Of a stretch of DNA of 64,000 nucleotides, positions 7,824-17,183 are shown one piece after another. Below the pieces are notes generated by a model. The model saw only the letters and a list, made by a program, of their open reading frames with translations. It did no database searches and was not told the DNA's origin. The stretch spans positions 124,948-188,947 of the forward strand of contig NZ_LNYK01000033.1 in the NCBI RefSeq assembly GCF_001467825.1, written 5' to 3'. Source of the DNA: Legionella londiniensis (GTDB taxonomy: Bacteria > Pseudomonadota > Gammaproteobacteria > Legionellales > Legionellaceae). Every line of letters begins with the position of its first letter. Positions within the stretch are counted from its first letter, which is position 1. Both the position numbers and the translations under genes were made by a program.

Positions 7824-8615
7824 CTAAGAGGCAATGCCCCGCAAAGTCTTGGCCGTAAAATCTGAAATCAGTATGGTCTTTGGACACTGGCCCGTTTTTT
7901 TATATTTATCCGCTTTTTGTACCAGAGATTTTAGATCTGCGTCATAGGGTATCAGCGCTGGTAAATTAATATAAACATCAACCAGCATCCCGTTTCTACA
8001 GCCTAAATATATTTTTTGCGTTGTATTCTTTCCAAATGATTGTTCCAGAATCTTTAGCAAATCATCTTTCTTAACCTTTTTTCCAGAGTGGCGACTAAGA
8101 TAATTCCCAAAGGGAGAATTGACTGCTTCACGTGTCAGGCGCAAGGCAAGCGCAAAATATTGACTGACAGGCAGCAACTGGCAACTGCCATGTTTATGCC
8201 ACTCGTGCCGCTCAAGGCAGCCGCCGTATGCATAACTAGGCATCAGCATTTGCAACTCTTTGGATATGGAAGACGGCAAAGAAAGCGATGGATAATCACA
8301 ATGGTTTGCCTTAATCTCTGCATCGCAAAAATTATAATCCATCCCGCAACTCGCCTCATTAGGCCATAACCCATGTAACACTAAATTTTTTGCGTGAAAA
8401 GATTCAGGCGGCAGGTCAAGACATTCGGCATATCCTGCCTCGTATCCGTGTGCGTCACAAAAAGCTGGCAGCCAGCTTAATGCCAGGACATGGGAATCTG
8501 CCATGCCTGGCGTTTTATCGCAGGACGTTAAGGGGTATGAAGGATATGGATCATTGCTAAAGGCCGTGTTGCTTAGCAGCAGAAAGGCAAGCACAAAAAA
8601 AAGGAATCTTAGCAT
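7824..8615 (-). CDS. Secreted ribonuclease T2 family protein
   Basis: RNase T2 enzymes cleave RNA through 2',3'-cyclic phosphate intermediates, usually outside the cytoplasm. The ATG at 8615 has AGGA six bases upstream and gives an ideal Sec signal peptide (MLRFLFFVLAFLLLSNTAFS), so it is preferred to the GTG at 8630. Both catalytic signatures are present: VLHGLWPN with His81 and HEWHKHGSC with Glu138 and His142. Several cysteines could form the family disulfides. Legionella pneumophila exports a T2 RNase (SrnA) by type II secretion; this is a likely functional relative, but orthology is inferred. Confidence 0.92.
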   Translation of the reverse strand: MLRFLFFVLAFLLLSNTAFSNDPYPSYPLTSCDKTPGMADSHVLALSWLPAFCDAHGYEAGYAECLDLPPESFHAKNLVLHGLWPNEASCGMDYNFCDAEIKANHCDYPSLSLPSSISKELQMLMPSYAYGGCLERHEWHKHGSCQLLPVSQYFALALRLTREAVNSPFGNYLSRHSGKKVKKDDLLKILEQSFGKNTTQKIYLGCRNGMLVDVYINLPALIPYDADLKSLVQKADKYKKTGQCPKTILISDFTAKTLRGIAS

Positions 8616-8816
8616 CCTGCATCCTGGCACTTATGTAAGATACAATCATTATACCGGGATGAAGTGAATTTACCAGTAAGTTATATTAAGAACCGTGGAA
8701 ATCTTACAAGGTTTATGGTGCGGGCATTGACGCAATAGGAACGATAATCCCATCCTCTCTTGAACTATCAGTCGTCCTGCATGTTTTCAAGAAAGAATGG
8801 GCAATAAAAAAGATAA

Positions 8817-9032
8817 TCAGGCGGCAGTTACTTCTTCAGCCTGCAGACCTTTCGGTCCCTTGGTTACTACGAATTCTACCCTTTGGCCTTCTGACAGGGT
8901 TTTGCGCGAAGCTGAACTGACAATTGAGCGAAAATGAACAAATACATCATCTTCACCATTATCACGGCTGATGAAGCCGTAGCCTTTATCATCATTAAAC
9001 CACTTTACGTGGCCGGTTTCTTTAACAGACAT
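8817..9032 (-). CDS. Cold-shock protein, CspA family
   Basis: The 71-residue single cold-shock domain binds single-stranded RNA and DNA and acts as an RNA chaperone. Both nucleic-acid-binding motifs are visible: KGYGFISRD (RNP1) and DVFVHF (RNP2), after the usual start [11 protein letters not shown]. The gene stands alone, with about 200 bases of non-coding sequence upstream before the inverted-repeat element. That would allow a long 5' leader like those of cold-induced csp genes, but no specific leader structure was identified. Confidence 0.95.
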   Translation of the reverse strand: MSVKETGHVKWFNDDKGYGFISRDNGEDDVFVHFRSIVSSASRKTLSEGQRVEFVVTKGPKGLQAEEVTAA

Positions 9033-9226
9033 TTCTACTTTCCAAAATTAAATTAAATAACACACTTGCATCTTGCAGCACAAATAGAAAACACATGTAG
9101 GGAACGCGAACCAAACGCTGCTTTAAACTTCAAAGGAGGGAGATCACGAAAAAACAAGGCTTAACCAATTATGCGGAAGGATGACAAGTAATTATATTAT
9201 ATACCAAGGTCAAGAAAATAGCGAGT

Positions 9227-9372
9227 GCTTTTTCATATTACTGTAGGTGACAAATAAATTGTCCGGATCTGTAGCACGTGAATTGTCCGACTCATCTATA
9301 CCTCCTTGTTTACAAGAAGATATTAGAAAAACCGGACAATTCTATTTGCTGCCAACAGTGCTTTTTCATATT
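9227..9372. mobile_element. MITE-like element (9240-9359) with terminal inverted repeats and flanking direct repeats
   Basis: The left end (9240-9266) and the reverse complement of the right end (9332-9359) both start ACTGT and finish AATTGTCCGG, agreeing at 23 of 28 aligned positions. An extra copy of AATTGTCCG lies inside at 9281. The 120-base element is flanked by an exact 13-bp direct repeat, GCTTTTTCATATT (9227-9239 and 9360-9372), which looks like a target-site duplication. There is no ORF in it. A 13-bp duplication is in the range reported for IS4-type transposases, but the parent element was not identified. It lies between the csp leader and coxC. Confidence 0.75.
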
Positions 9373-9427
9373 GCCTAAAATAAGGGAAGCTGCTTCTTGG
9401 CAAAGCAGCTTCCTGGCTTGCCGTTTA

Positions 9428-10297
9428 TTATAGCCAGTACACAAAAACAAATAAAAATAACCAGACCACATCCACAAAATGCCAATACCAGGCTGCAGCT
9501 TCAAAAGCAAAATGCCGCTCAGGGGTAAAATGACCCCGTAAGGCGCGCCCCAAAATCACGATCAGCATGATGGTGCCAATAGTCACGTGCAAACCATGAA
9601 ACCCGGTTAGCATAAAAAAAGTAGTTCCATAGATGCCGGCATCCAGTGTTAAATTCATTTCTGTATAAGCTTCATAATATTCATGTGCCTGCAAGAATAA
9701 AAAGAGAACTCCAAGCGCTATGGTAAGCCCTAATCCAATAACCAGCTGGCGGCGCTTATTTAGTTTCAATGCCCAGTGTGCCCAGGTTATGGTTGCGCCG
9801 GAAGTCAACAAAATTAAAGTGTTGATTGCGGCCAATCCCCATGCGCCCATGCCTTCATGAGCGCCGACAAATTCCTGGTTGTCCGGGTTGATTAGTAAAG
9901 GCCAATTCGCTTTAAAATCAGACCAAAGCGTAATATGAGTGATGGGATGCATTTCTCCGCCCAATACCGGCACTGACCAAAACCTGGCAAAGAATAATGC
10001 GCCGAAAAAAGCGCCAAAAAAACATACTTCAGAGAAAATGAACCAGCCCATCGCCCAGCGGAAAGAACGGTCAACCTGCAAATCATATAAGCCTTTTTCA
10101 TTTTCATAAATGACTTGGCCGAACCAGCCAAACATCATAAATGCCATGATCAGCAAGCCCAGGGTGAAAATATAAGGACCGTACCAGTCGGCGTGCAGCC
10201 AGGAGGCTGCGCCTACAAGTGTGGTGGTTAAACCAATGGATCCAACCAATGGCCAATGACTGGGCTTCGGAACATAATAAGTGCCATGGTCTCCCAT
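9428..10297 (-). CDS. coxC: Cytochrome c oxidase subunit III
   Basis: Subunit III of an aa3/caa3-type heme-copper oxidase, 289 residues, with seven predicted membrane helices and no redox centre of its own. Characteristic segments are HWPLVGSIGLTTTLVGA near the start, SEVCFFGAFFGALFFAR in helix III, LFLQAHEYYEA, and the C-terminal FHGLHVTIGTI and AAWYWHFVDVVWLFLF. It is the last gene of the coxB-coxA-ctaG-coxC operon; a 71-base gap separates it from ctaG, with no gene in it. Confidence 0.97.
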   Translation of the reverse strand: MGDHGTYYVPKPSHWPLVGSIGLTTTLVGAASWLHADWYGPYIFTLGLLIMAFMMFGWFGQVIYENEKGLYDLQVDRSFRWAMGWFIFSEVCFFGAFFGALFFARFWSVPVLGGEMHPITHITLWSDFKANWPLLINPDNQEFVGAHEGMGAWGLAAINTLILLTSGATITWAHWALKLNKRRQLVIGLGLTIALGVLFLFLQAHEYYEAYTEMNLTLDAGIYGTTFFMLTGFHGLHVTIGTIMLIVILGRALRGHFTPERHFAFEAAAWYWHFVDVVWLFLFVFVYWL

Positions 10298-10368
10298 AAT
10301 TCATCTTTCTCCTGTTTTATCTCTTTTAAAATTGAATCCTGTTTATGGTTTTAAATGCTGGATAAATG

Positions 10369-10905
10369 CTATCGTTTGGCTTTGTCTGTTACATCAAACA
10401 GCGTATAGGCCAGAGTAATCGTTTTCACGTGCTCCGGCAAATCCGGATCCAGGTGAAACAGCAACGGCATGTCCATAGCCTCATGGCCATTTAATGTTTG
10501 CTGGGCAAAACAAAAACACTCTGTCTTTTTTAAGTATTTTGCTGCCACACCTGGAGTCACGCTTGGAATTGCTTGCACGGTCATTGTATGGCCGCTTTTG
10601 TTTTCAGCATAAAAGGACAATTTCGCTATTTCTCCAGGATGGACTTTTATTTTTTTCGTTTTAGGATAAAACGCCCAAGGGACACTGCCGTGGTTTGTAG
10701 CAACGAACTCAACCGTAACCTTCCTGCTTGTGGCAATTTTAGTGTTCGGATCATACGCTGCTGCTTCTGGGTTTGTTTTGCCGTTTATATTTAGTGCCTT
10801 GCAAAGGCTGTTATAGATGGGAACCAATGCAAATCCAAAAGCAAACATCCCAACCACAACAACGGCTAAAACAGATATCAACTTGGTATGACTCTTATGC
10901 GGCAT
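10369..10905 (-). CDS. ctaG: Cytochrome c oxidase assembly protein CtaG (Cox11), CuB insertion
   Basis: CtaG/Cox11 is a membrane-anchored copper chaperone that loads the CuB site of subunit I. The 178-residue protein has one N-terminal membrane helix (LISVLAVVVVGMFAFGFALVP) followed by a periplasmic immunoglobulin-like domain. The copper-binding motif KTECFCFAQQTL, with the paired cysteines of CFCF, is intact. It lies between coxA (eight bases upstream) and coxC, its usual place in proteobacterial cox operons. Confidence 0.96.
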   Translation of the reverse strand: MPHKSHTKLISVLAVVVVGMFAFGFALVPIYNSLCKALNINGKTNPEAAAYDPNTKIATSRKVTVEFVATNHGSVPWAFYPKTKKIKVHPGEIAKLSFYAENKSGHTMTVQAIPSVTPGVAAKYLKKTECFCFAQQTLNGHEAMDMPLLFHLDPDLPEHVKTITLAYTLFDVTDKAKR

Positions 10906-10913
10906 GGCTGCTC

Positions 10914-12518
10914 TTAATGTATTTTAGGCGGCGTTGTGAAGCTGTGGTAGGGTGGCGGCGAGGACAGTGTCCACTCCAGGCCGTACGCACCTTCCCAAAC
11001 CTTATTGCCAACTTTTTCACCACGGCCACGAACTGTGCGTATGACATTGATTAAAAACAGTAACTGCGAAAAACCAAAAATAAATGCACCGATTGTGGCA
11101 ATGACATTAAAATTGGTAAACTGCAAGGCATAGTCAGGAATTCTACGCGGCATCCCCGCTAACCCCAAAAAGTGCATTGGGAAAAACAGCAGATTTACCG
11201 AAATAGCCGACAACCAGAAATGCCATTTGCCGAGCCGCTCGCTATACATGCGCCCTGTCCATTTTGGCAGCCAATAATAGATAGCGCCCAATAAGGCAAA
11301 AACAACGCCTGGCACCAATACATAGTGGAAATGTCCCACAACAAAATAGGTATCCTGATATTGATAATCAGCAGGAACCAGGGCAAGCATCAGGCCTGTA
11401 AAGCCGCCAATGGTAAACAAAAACACAAAAGCAACGGCAAACAGCATGGGCGTTTCAAATGTCATGGAGCCTTTATACATGGTACCGACCCAGTTGAATA
11501 CCTTAATGCCGGTGGGGACCGCAATCAGCATGGTCGCATACATAAAAAAGAGCTCTGCCCCAAGCGGAATGCCGGTGGTGAACATATGGTGAGCCCAGAC
11601 GATAAACGACAACAGCGCAATACTGATGGTCGCATAAACCATAAAGTGATAACCGAATAATGGTTTGCGGCTGAACGTAGGAATGATTTCAGACACAACC
11701 CCGAACGCAGGCAAAACAAGGACATATACTTCCGGGTGGCCAAAAAACCAAAACACATGCTGGAACAGCACAGGATCACCGCCTCCGCCAGCCTCAAAAA
11801 AACTGGTTCCGAAATGGCGATCCGCCAGCATCATGGTCACAGCGCCGGCAAGCACCGGCATGATGGCTATCAATAAAAACGCCGTAATCAACCAGGTCCA
11901 CACAAACATTGGCATTCGCATTAAGGTCATGCCAGGAGCACGCATGTTTAAGATGGTTGCGATAATATTGATTGAACCCATAATGGAGGAAAGTCCCATC
12001 ATATGAATGGCAAAAATCATATAGTCAGTGCTGGGCGGCGCATATTTGGTAGACAATGGCGCATACATTGTCCAGCCGAAATTCGGACCGCCGCCGCTGT
12101 GAAACATCGTGGATGCCAACAGTAAAAATGCAAAAGGCAAAATCCAGAAACTCCAGTTGTTCAAGCGCGGCAATGCCATATCCGGCGCACCGATCATCAT
12201 GGGGATCTGCCAGTTTGCCAAGCCTGTAAATGCAGGCATGACAACGCCAAACAGCATGATAAGCCCATGCAGGGTCGTCATTTGGTTGAAAAAGTTTGGA
12301 TCCACCAGTAAGTGACCTGGCTGGAAAAGCTCGGCGCGGATAATTAAAGCCATGCCGCCGCCGACAAAAAAGCTCAACATTGCGAGCCACAAATACAAGG
12401 TGCCTATATCCTTATGGTTGGTGGTAAACAACCAACGTTTGGCAAAGCCAATCACCCCTTTGCCCTGTTCCGGGCCATGATCTTCATGTTCTACTTCGTG
12501 CACTAAACCCTGGCTCAT
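10914..12518 (-). CDS. coxA: Cytochrome c oxidase subunit I
   Basis: The 534-residue catalytic subunit carries heme a, heme a3 and CuB. Twelve membrane helices are expected for the family. Key motifs are TLHGLIMLFGVVMPA (a low-spin heme ligand His), the CuB/proton-channel motif FFGHPEVYVLVLPAFG, IVWAHHMFTTG with the two CuB histidines, and TYFVVGHFHYVLVPG with the remaining heme ligands. The Glu in HPEVY marks an A1-type (mitochondrial-like) oxidase. The start overlaps the coxB stop by four bases, which indicates translational coupling. Confidence 0.98.
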   Translation of the reverse strand: MSQGLVHEVEHEDHGPEQGKGVIGFAKRWLFTTNHKDIGTLYLWLAMLSFFVGGGMALIIRAELFQPGHLLVDPNFFNQMTTLHGLIMLFGVVMPAFTGLANWQIPMMIGAPDMALPRLNNWSFWILPFAFLLLASTMFHSGGGPNFGWTMYAPLSTKYAPPSTDYMIFAIHMMGLSSIMGSINIIATILNMRAPGMTLMRMPMFVWTWLITAFLLIAIMPVLAGAVTMMLADRHFGTSFFEAGGGGDPVLFQHVFWFFGHPEVYVLVLPAFGVVSEIIPTFSRKPLFGYHFMVYATISIALLSFIVWAHHMFTTGIPLGAELFFMYATMLIAVPTGIKVFNWVGTMYKGSMTFETPMLFAVAFVFLFTIGGFTGLMLALVPADYQYQDTYFVVGHFHYVLVPGVVFALLGAIYYWLPKWTGRMYSERLGKWHFWLSAISVNLLFFPMHFLGLAGMPRRIPDYALQFTNFNVIATIGAFIFGFSQLLFLINVIRTVRGRGEKVGNKVWEGAYGLEWTLSSPPPYHSFTTPPKIH

Positions 12519-13720
12519 CGCAAACCTCCAACTTGAGCTTTTTTAACCATTTTTGGCTGCTGACCGTCTCCTTCTCTTAACTTGGCGACATCGGCTGGCT
12601 GAATTTCATCATCGGTATTGTTTTCCCAGGCATTGCGTTCGTAGGTAACAATTGCGGCAATTTCTTCATCGCTCAATTGATCTTTAAATGCCTGCATGGC
12701 CGTGCCAGGAACGCCGTGGAGCACAATATTGATATGCCGCGAAATCGGCTTGCCCACAGCAACCGAGCTGCCCTTTAACGGGGGAAACATAGGGGGAATT
12801 CCAGTGCCATCAGCCTTATGACATGCAGCGCATAACAAATCATATTTTTCTTTTCCTTCTTTCATCAGCTCCGCACGGCTCATGACTTTTTGTGCTGCAG
12901 GCGTGGCTTCTGTTTGTGCATACCGGTCAGCAACCTTGGTTTGATTTGCCACCCATTGCTCAAACTCCTCTTCACTGACCGCCTGTACCACTATAGGCAT
13001 GTAGGCATGGTTGATACCGCAAAGCTCTGCACATTGCCCGCGGTAAACACCCGGTTTTTCAATTCGTGCCCAGGCTTCATGCATAAAACCGGGGATTGCA
13101 TCGCGTTTTACGCCGAGTTCCGGCACCCACCAGGAATGAATAACATCGTTTGAAGTCACGAGAAAACGGATTTTTTGATGAACCGGCACAACCAGCGGCT
13201 TATCAACTTCCAGAAGATACCATTGCCCCTTGGGCTGCTGATTTTGGATTTGCGCGTAGGGCGTTGAGAGATTGCTGAAAAAGCTGATGCCCTGATCCAA
13301 ATATTGATATTGCCATTTCCATTGATAACCAACCACTTTAATTGTGACATCGGATTCACTGCTGTCTTCAAGCTTTATCAGGACACGGGTGGCGGGGATA
13401 GCAAGACCTACCAGGATGAGAAAAGGAATGACGGTCCAGACGATTTCCAGCCTGGTATTATCATGAAATGAAGCCGGTTGATAATCTTTGGACTTACGGT
13501 GATGAATCAAAGAATAAATCATCACGCTAAATACAACAATGCCGATAATTGCGCAAATAACAATGGCAATCATATGCAAATCATACATATCATGGCTGAG
13601 CGGAGTCACGCCTCTGTACATATTCATCTGCCAGTTATCAGCTGCAGCAAACAATGGCTTTGCAAAGACAAACACGCCAATCAAGATCATTTGTTTGCAG
13701 ATGTTTAACCTCTTTAACAT
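12515..13720 (-). CDS. coxB: Cytochrome c oxidase subunit II with fused C-terminal cytochrome c (caa3 type)
   Basis: Subunit II accepts electrons from cytochrome c through the CuA centre. After a signal-like N-terminus come two membrane helices (about 45-70 and 85-110), then a cupredoxin domain with the CuA motif CAELCGINHAYMPIV and upstream ligand His in DVIHSWWVPELG. Unlike the ordinary ~280-residue subunit, this one has 401 residues: the extra part is a cytochrome c domain with the heme site LLCAACHKADGTG and a distal Met region near FPPLKG. This marks a caa3-type oxidase. It heads the cox operon. Confidence 0.96.
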   Translation of the reverse strand: MLKRLNICKQMILIGVFVFAKPLFAAADNWQMNMYRGVTPLSHDMYDLHMIAIVICAIIGIVVFSVMIYSLIHHRKSKDYQPASFHDNTRLEIVWTVIPFLILVGLAIPATRVLIKLEDSSESDVTIKVVGYQWKWQYQYLDQGISFFSNLSTPYAQIQNQQPKGQWYLLEVDKPLVVPVHQKIRFLVTSNDVIHSWWVPELGVKRDAIPGFMHEAWARIEKPGVYRGQCAELCGINHAYMPIVVQAVSEEEFEQWVANQTKVADRYAQTEATPAAQKVMSRAELMKEGKEKYDLLCAACHKADGTGIPPMFPPLKGSSVAVGKPISRHINIVLHGVPGTAMQAFKDQLSDEEIAAIVTYERNAWENNTDDEIQPADVAKLREGDGQQPKMVKKAQVGGLR

Positions 13721-13816
13721 TCCCGCCCTCGCAATATTTTTTAATTTTTTATCATTTTAATCATTTGATCTGCCAAATTGGCCAAATTTCCAGGCTAAAT
13801 TGAGCTATTTGCCGCT

Positions 13817-15370
13817 TTACCATAAGGTATAGTTACCTTCTGTTTTGGATTGGCTGACCATATATTTGACCGCCTCAATGATCTCTCCCGTAGAACATTG
13901 CTTGCAGCCGCCATTGTGCGGATGATGCGCGCCTTTTATGGTGTTTTCAATTAAAACGTCCATATTTTTAGCGATTAACGGTTTCCAGACTTCCTTATCG
14001 CCAATTTTTGGCGCACCCAATTTACCTGCGTCGTGACATACAGCGCAATTTTCATGGTATATATCCTTGCCGCTGGCAGGAAACTTTTGTGCCCCGCCGG
14101 CTTTTAAATCCAGCCATTGCGAGCGAGACAGTGATTTATTCAGCAAATAATCTACCGCAGCAATGATATCGTTATCTGAACAGGTAACGCAGGCTCCGCG
14201 CACCGGCATGCTGTTGTAACCATGAATGGCATGCCGATAGAGGCCAGTCAAACCGCTGTCCTTAAGGCGCATGAACCAACCGGGACCGTTGCCAATTACA
14301 GGGGCTCCCATTTTGCCATCTTGATGGCAAATGATGCAGGTATTCACATAGACTTGCTTGCCGCGCTTCAAGGTTGGTTGCTTTTCAGAAGGGGAAATAC
14401 CCAGCGGTTCTTCACTGACTACTGTTTTTAAATAAGTGGCGATCGCCAGCTGATCTTCACGGGTCAGGTAACTTAAACTGTTGTGATTCACTTCCGCCAT
14501 AGGGCCTGCTACAGGGCCCGCGAGATTGATAAGCTCCCCTTTGATAAAGACATCGGCTACATCATAGCGGCTCGCTGACTCAAGGCCGAACTTCGTAATG
14601 TTGGGCGCCCAGTATCCATCCACGAATGAGCCAGTCAGGTAATAGCGGTCTTTAGGAGCGCCCAAAATGTTTAATGGCGTGTGGCACATACTGCAATGAC
14701 CCAGGCCATCAACAATATACTTGCCGCGGTTCCATTCGGCTGAACGCTCAGGATTGTACTTTAATTCATCCCGCGGATAAAAGAATAAGAGATTCCAGCC
14801 CCACATCCCCAAACGGGAACCTGGAACATTGAAGGGAAATGGCTGAGGTTTATTTTCCAGCTCCACAGGGGGGATGCTCATGAAATACGCATACAATGCG
14901 CGGGCGTCATCATCGGTGATATTCGAGAAAAAAACATAAGGGAAAACAGGAAAGTAATTGCGCCCTTTAGGATCGCGGCCTTCTTTAACCGCGCGAATAA
15001 AATCTTTTTCCGTCCAGTTGCCAATGCCAGTTTTTTTATCAGGGGTGATATTAGGACTGTAAATTGTACCAAAAGGCGTATTAATGGGCAGCCTGCCCGC
15101 AAAAGCCGGAGTGCCGCCTTTCACATCAGTATGGCAGGCAATGCAATCGCCCAGTTTGGCGAGATATTCTCCACGCTTGATTAGCTTTTCTTCTTCACCC
15201 GACGCAGGCTTGGTTGGCGGATATTCAGGGTAAAATCCATCCACCAGCGGATCCACCCAGCGAAACTCATCTTTCTTTTCAGCATCAGCAGCTTGCAGCG
15301 GCGCAAAAATTGCCAATATAAATGTCAAAAAATACAAGGCAATTGTATTGTTAATTAACAAAGAGCCCAC
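13817..15370 (-). CDS. Exported tetraheme cytochrome c
   Basis: The 517-residue protein starts at GTG with a strong GGAGG upstream and has a signal peptide (ALYFLTFILAIFAPLQA). Four c-type heme sites are seen: CIACH (76-80), CSMCH (226-230), CIICH (345-349) and CAVCH (442-446). The first two domains resemble the diheme/triheme cytochrome subunits of membrane alcohol or gluconate dehydrogenases. The last two resemble cytochrome c5, each with the extra CxxC pair (ACVTCS near 393 and GCKQCS near the end). It lies just upstream of coxB on the same strand and probably feeds electrons to the caa3 oxidase; the donor is unknown. Confidence 0.88.
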   Translation of the reverse strand: MGSLLINNTIALYFLTFILAIFAPLQAADAEKKDEFRWVDPLVDGFYPEYPPTKPASGEEEKLIKRGEYLAKLGDCIACHTDVKGGTPAFAGRLPINTPFGTIYSPNITPDKKTGIGNWTEKDFIRAVKEGRDPKGRNYFPVFPYVFFSNITDDDARALYAYFMSIPPVELENKPQPFPFNVPGSRLGMWGWNLLFFYPRDELKYNPERSAEWNRGKYIVDGLGHCSMCHTPLNILGAPKDRYYLTGSFVDGYWAPNITKFGLESASRYDVADVFIKGELINLAGPVAGPMAEVNHNSLSYLTREDQLAIATYLKTVVSEEPLGISPSEKQPTLKRGKQVYVNTCIICHQDGKMGAPVIGNGPGWFMRLKDSGLTGLYRHAIHGYNSMPVRGACVTCSDNDIIAAVDYLLNKSLSRSQWLDLKAGGAQKFPASGKDIYHENCAVCHDAGKLGAPKIGDKEVWKPLIAKNMDVLIENTIKGAHHPHNGGCKQCSTGEIIEAVKYMVSQSKTEGNYTLW

Positions 15371-15567
15371 GCTCCCTCCTTAAACTTGAAAATCATTGGG
15401 TAATCTTTGGCAGGACAGAAGGTACGCATTTTATACCGCTAAGCCTTGGTCTGCAATGTTGTTTTTTTATATGGAAGAATTTATCCGATAGACAGCCTAA
15501 ATCATTTGAAAACCACCCATACTGTGCGATAATTGAGCTATTTTAACTGGCAGCGCGGCTAAACAAC

Positions 15568-16179
15568 ATGCATGTTTACTTGAGTGGATTGATATTAGGC
15601 CTTTCTTTGATTACGACCCTTGGTCCGCAAAATATTTTTTTGATTCGCCAGGGCGCATTGCGAAAGCACGCCATATTATCGGCTGCAGTATGTTTTATTT
15701 GTGATGCTATCCTGGTTACTGCGAGTATTGCGGGATTGCATCACATTTTGGAGCATTACCCGGCTTTACGCTCGTGGATGGCATGGGCAGGCAGTATTTT
15801 CCTTTTTTATTACGCGATTTTGAATTTAAAGCACGCCCTATGGAAATCACAGGGGAAAACCCATCAGCAGATCCAGCAGCAAACAGTAAGCCGCGGTAAA
15901 ATCATTCTTCTGGCTCTGGGCTTTAGCCTGCTTAATCCTCACGCCATTATCGATACTTTAATCTTAATTGGCGGAAGCAGCAGCCAGTTTCCTGGTCATC
16001 AGCAGGCTTTCTTACTGGGTGTGCTCTCGTCCAGCTTTTTGTGGTTTGCTGCCTTGACCATTTTAACGCGGCTATGCGCCAAGTGGCTGAGCAAAACCAT
16101 TGTATGGCGATGCGTAGAGCTGCTAAGCGGCCTGTTAATGATTGCTTTGGGGATTAAATTGATATGCACTCAGATTTGA
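15568..16179 (+). CDS. LysE/ArgO-type amino-acid exporter
   Basis: The 203-residue inner-membrane protein has about six hydrophobic helices and the ArgO/LysE signature LGPQNIFLIRQGALRKH near the N-terminus, followed by CDAILVTASIAG and LLNPHAIIDTLILIGG. LysE-family proteins export basic amino acids such as lysine, arginine or canavanine. The exact substrate cannot be read from the sequence. It is divergent from the tetraheme cytochrome gene and is not in an obvious operon. Confidence 0.88.
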   Translation: MHVYLSGLILGLSLITTLGPQNIFLIRQGALRKHAILSAAVCFICDAILVTASIAGLHHILEHYPALRSWMAWAGSIFLFYYAILNLKHALWKSQGKTHQQIQQQTVSRGKIILLALGFSLLNPHAIIDTLILIGGSSSQFPGHQQAFLLGVLSSSFLWFAALTILTRLCAKWLSKTIVWRCVELLSGLLMIALGIKLICTQI

Positions 16180-16364
16180 ATGCTCATAAAAAAGAAAGGG
16201 CCAATCAGTGTGTCGCCAATTGACCCAGTGGAATGACACATAGCAAGTCCAACCTCGCAATGATACTATCGCATAACTTATGGCCATTTGTCAATGTTAA
16301 GCCGGTAAGAAGCAGCGCCGCTTACAAACTTGATATTTAATAATTTAAAGAAGTGAATTCAACT

Positions 16365-16784
16365 ATGTTTTATGGCAATACTATTGAAGATACGCGGCAA
16401 ATGTTTTACACCAGCTGGTTAAAGTATTTGCAAAAGAAACCGTTGCTGCCTTTGGAAGAGCAGATAGCTGCCGTTATTCTTGAACATCCCGAATACCACG
16501 CCTTACTGGAAAAAAAACCCGGAGATATGCCTTTTTTTCCCGAGCTTGGGCAAAGCAATCCTTTTTTGCACCTGGGGCTTCATCTTGCAATTCGCGACCA
16601 AATAGCCACAGACAGGCCGCAAGGCATAAAGGATATATTCCAAAAACTGCAGATACGCTATACTGATTTCCATGATCTTGAACACAAGCTCATGGAGCTT
16701 CTGGCAGAATGTCTCTGGCAGGCACAGCGCTTACAGCAAATGCCTGATGAAATTGCCTTTCTGCAAGCATGTTCAGCGCTTTAG
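16365..16784 (+). CDS. DUF1841 family protein
   Basis: The 139-residue protein begins MFYGNTIEDTRQMFYTSW, which fits the typical start of DUF1841 proteins, so the ATG at 16365 is preferred to the GTG at 16353. Its central part (LEEQIAAVILEHPEYH and FLHLGLHLAIRDQIATDRPQGI) matches the family pattern of a small all-helical cytoplasmic protein with conserved histidines. The function of DUF1841 is unknown. It stands alone ahead of a small exported protein. Confidence 0.8.
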   Translation: MFYGNTIEDTRQMFYTSWLKYLQKKPLLPLEEQIAAVILEHPEYHALLEKKPGDMPFFPELGQSNPFLHLGLHLAIRDQIATDRPQGIKDIFQKLQIRYTDFHDLEHKLMELLAECLWQAQRLQQMPDEIAFLQACSAL

Positions 16785-16843
16785 CCTGGCGCTTGGCCGG
16801 AATAGAAATAGCCTGAAACACATTACTTTCTAGAGGAGCCGAT

Positions 16844-17134
16844 ATGAAAAAAATCATTGCCTTTTTTCTGGCATTGGCCGGTCTTGCTTTCTTTTATACC
16901 CTGCCCGCTGCTTATGCCTATGGCTTGCAAGCCGATATCAAATCCATGGAAAGCCCGGAAAATGATGCCGCGCCCTTGGCAATTCCTGATAATAGCGACC
17001 ATCCAGCCATACAGGACAATAATGGCGACGACGAAGACGATGAAGAAGATGCTGATGAATCCGATCCCATGCTAGACCCTGACCCTGAAGCAGATGTGAT
17101 AGACTCAGGGACTCCGCGCGCCCAGGAACTGTAA
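16844..17134 (+). CDS. Small exported acidic protein, unknown function
   Basis: The 96-residue product has a clear Sec signal peptide (MKKIIAFFLALAGLAFFYTL, cleavage probably after AAYA) and a GAGGAG ribosome binding site. The mature part of about 70 residues is strongly acidic, with a run of Asp/Glu at roughly 58-75 and no cysteine. It may bind divalent cations in the periplasm, which is a guess from composition. No family is recognised. Confidence 0.7.
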   Translation: MKKIIAFFLALAGLAFFYTLPAAYAYGLQADIKSMESPENDAAPLAIPDNSDHPAIQDNNGDDEDDEEDADESDPMLDPDPEADVIDSGTPRAQEL

Positions 17135-17183
17135 TCGACCTGGAGGTTAGCCCCGTCCGCGTGAGCAAGGCTCCATGTTCGTT

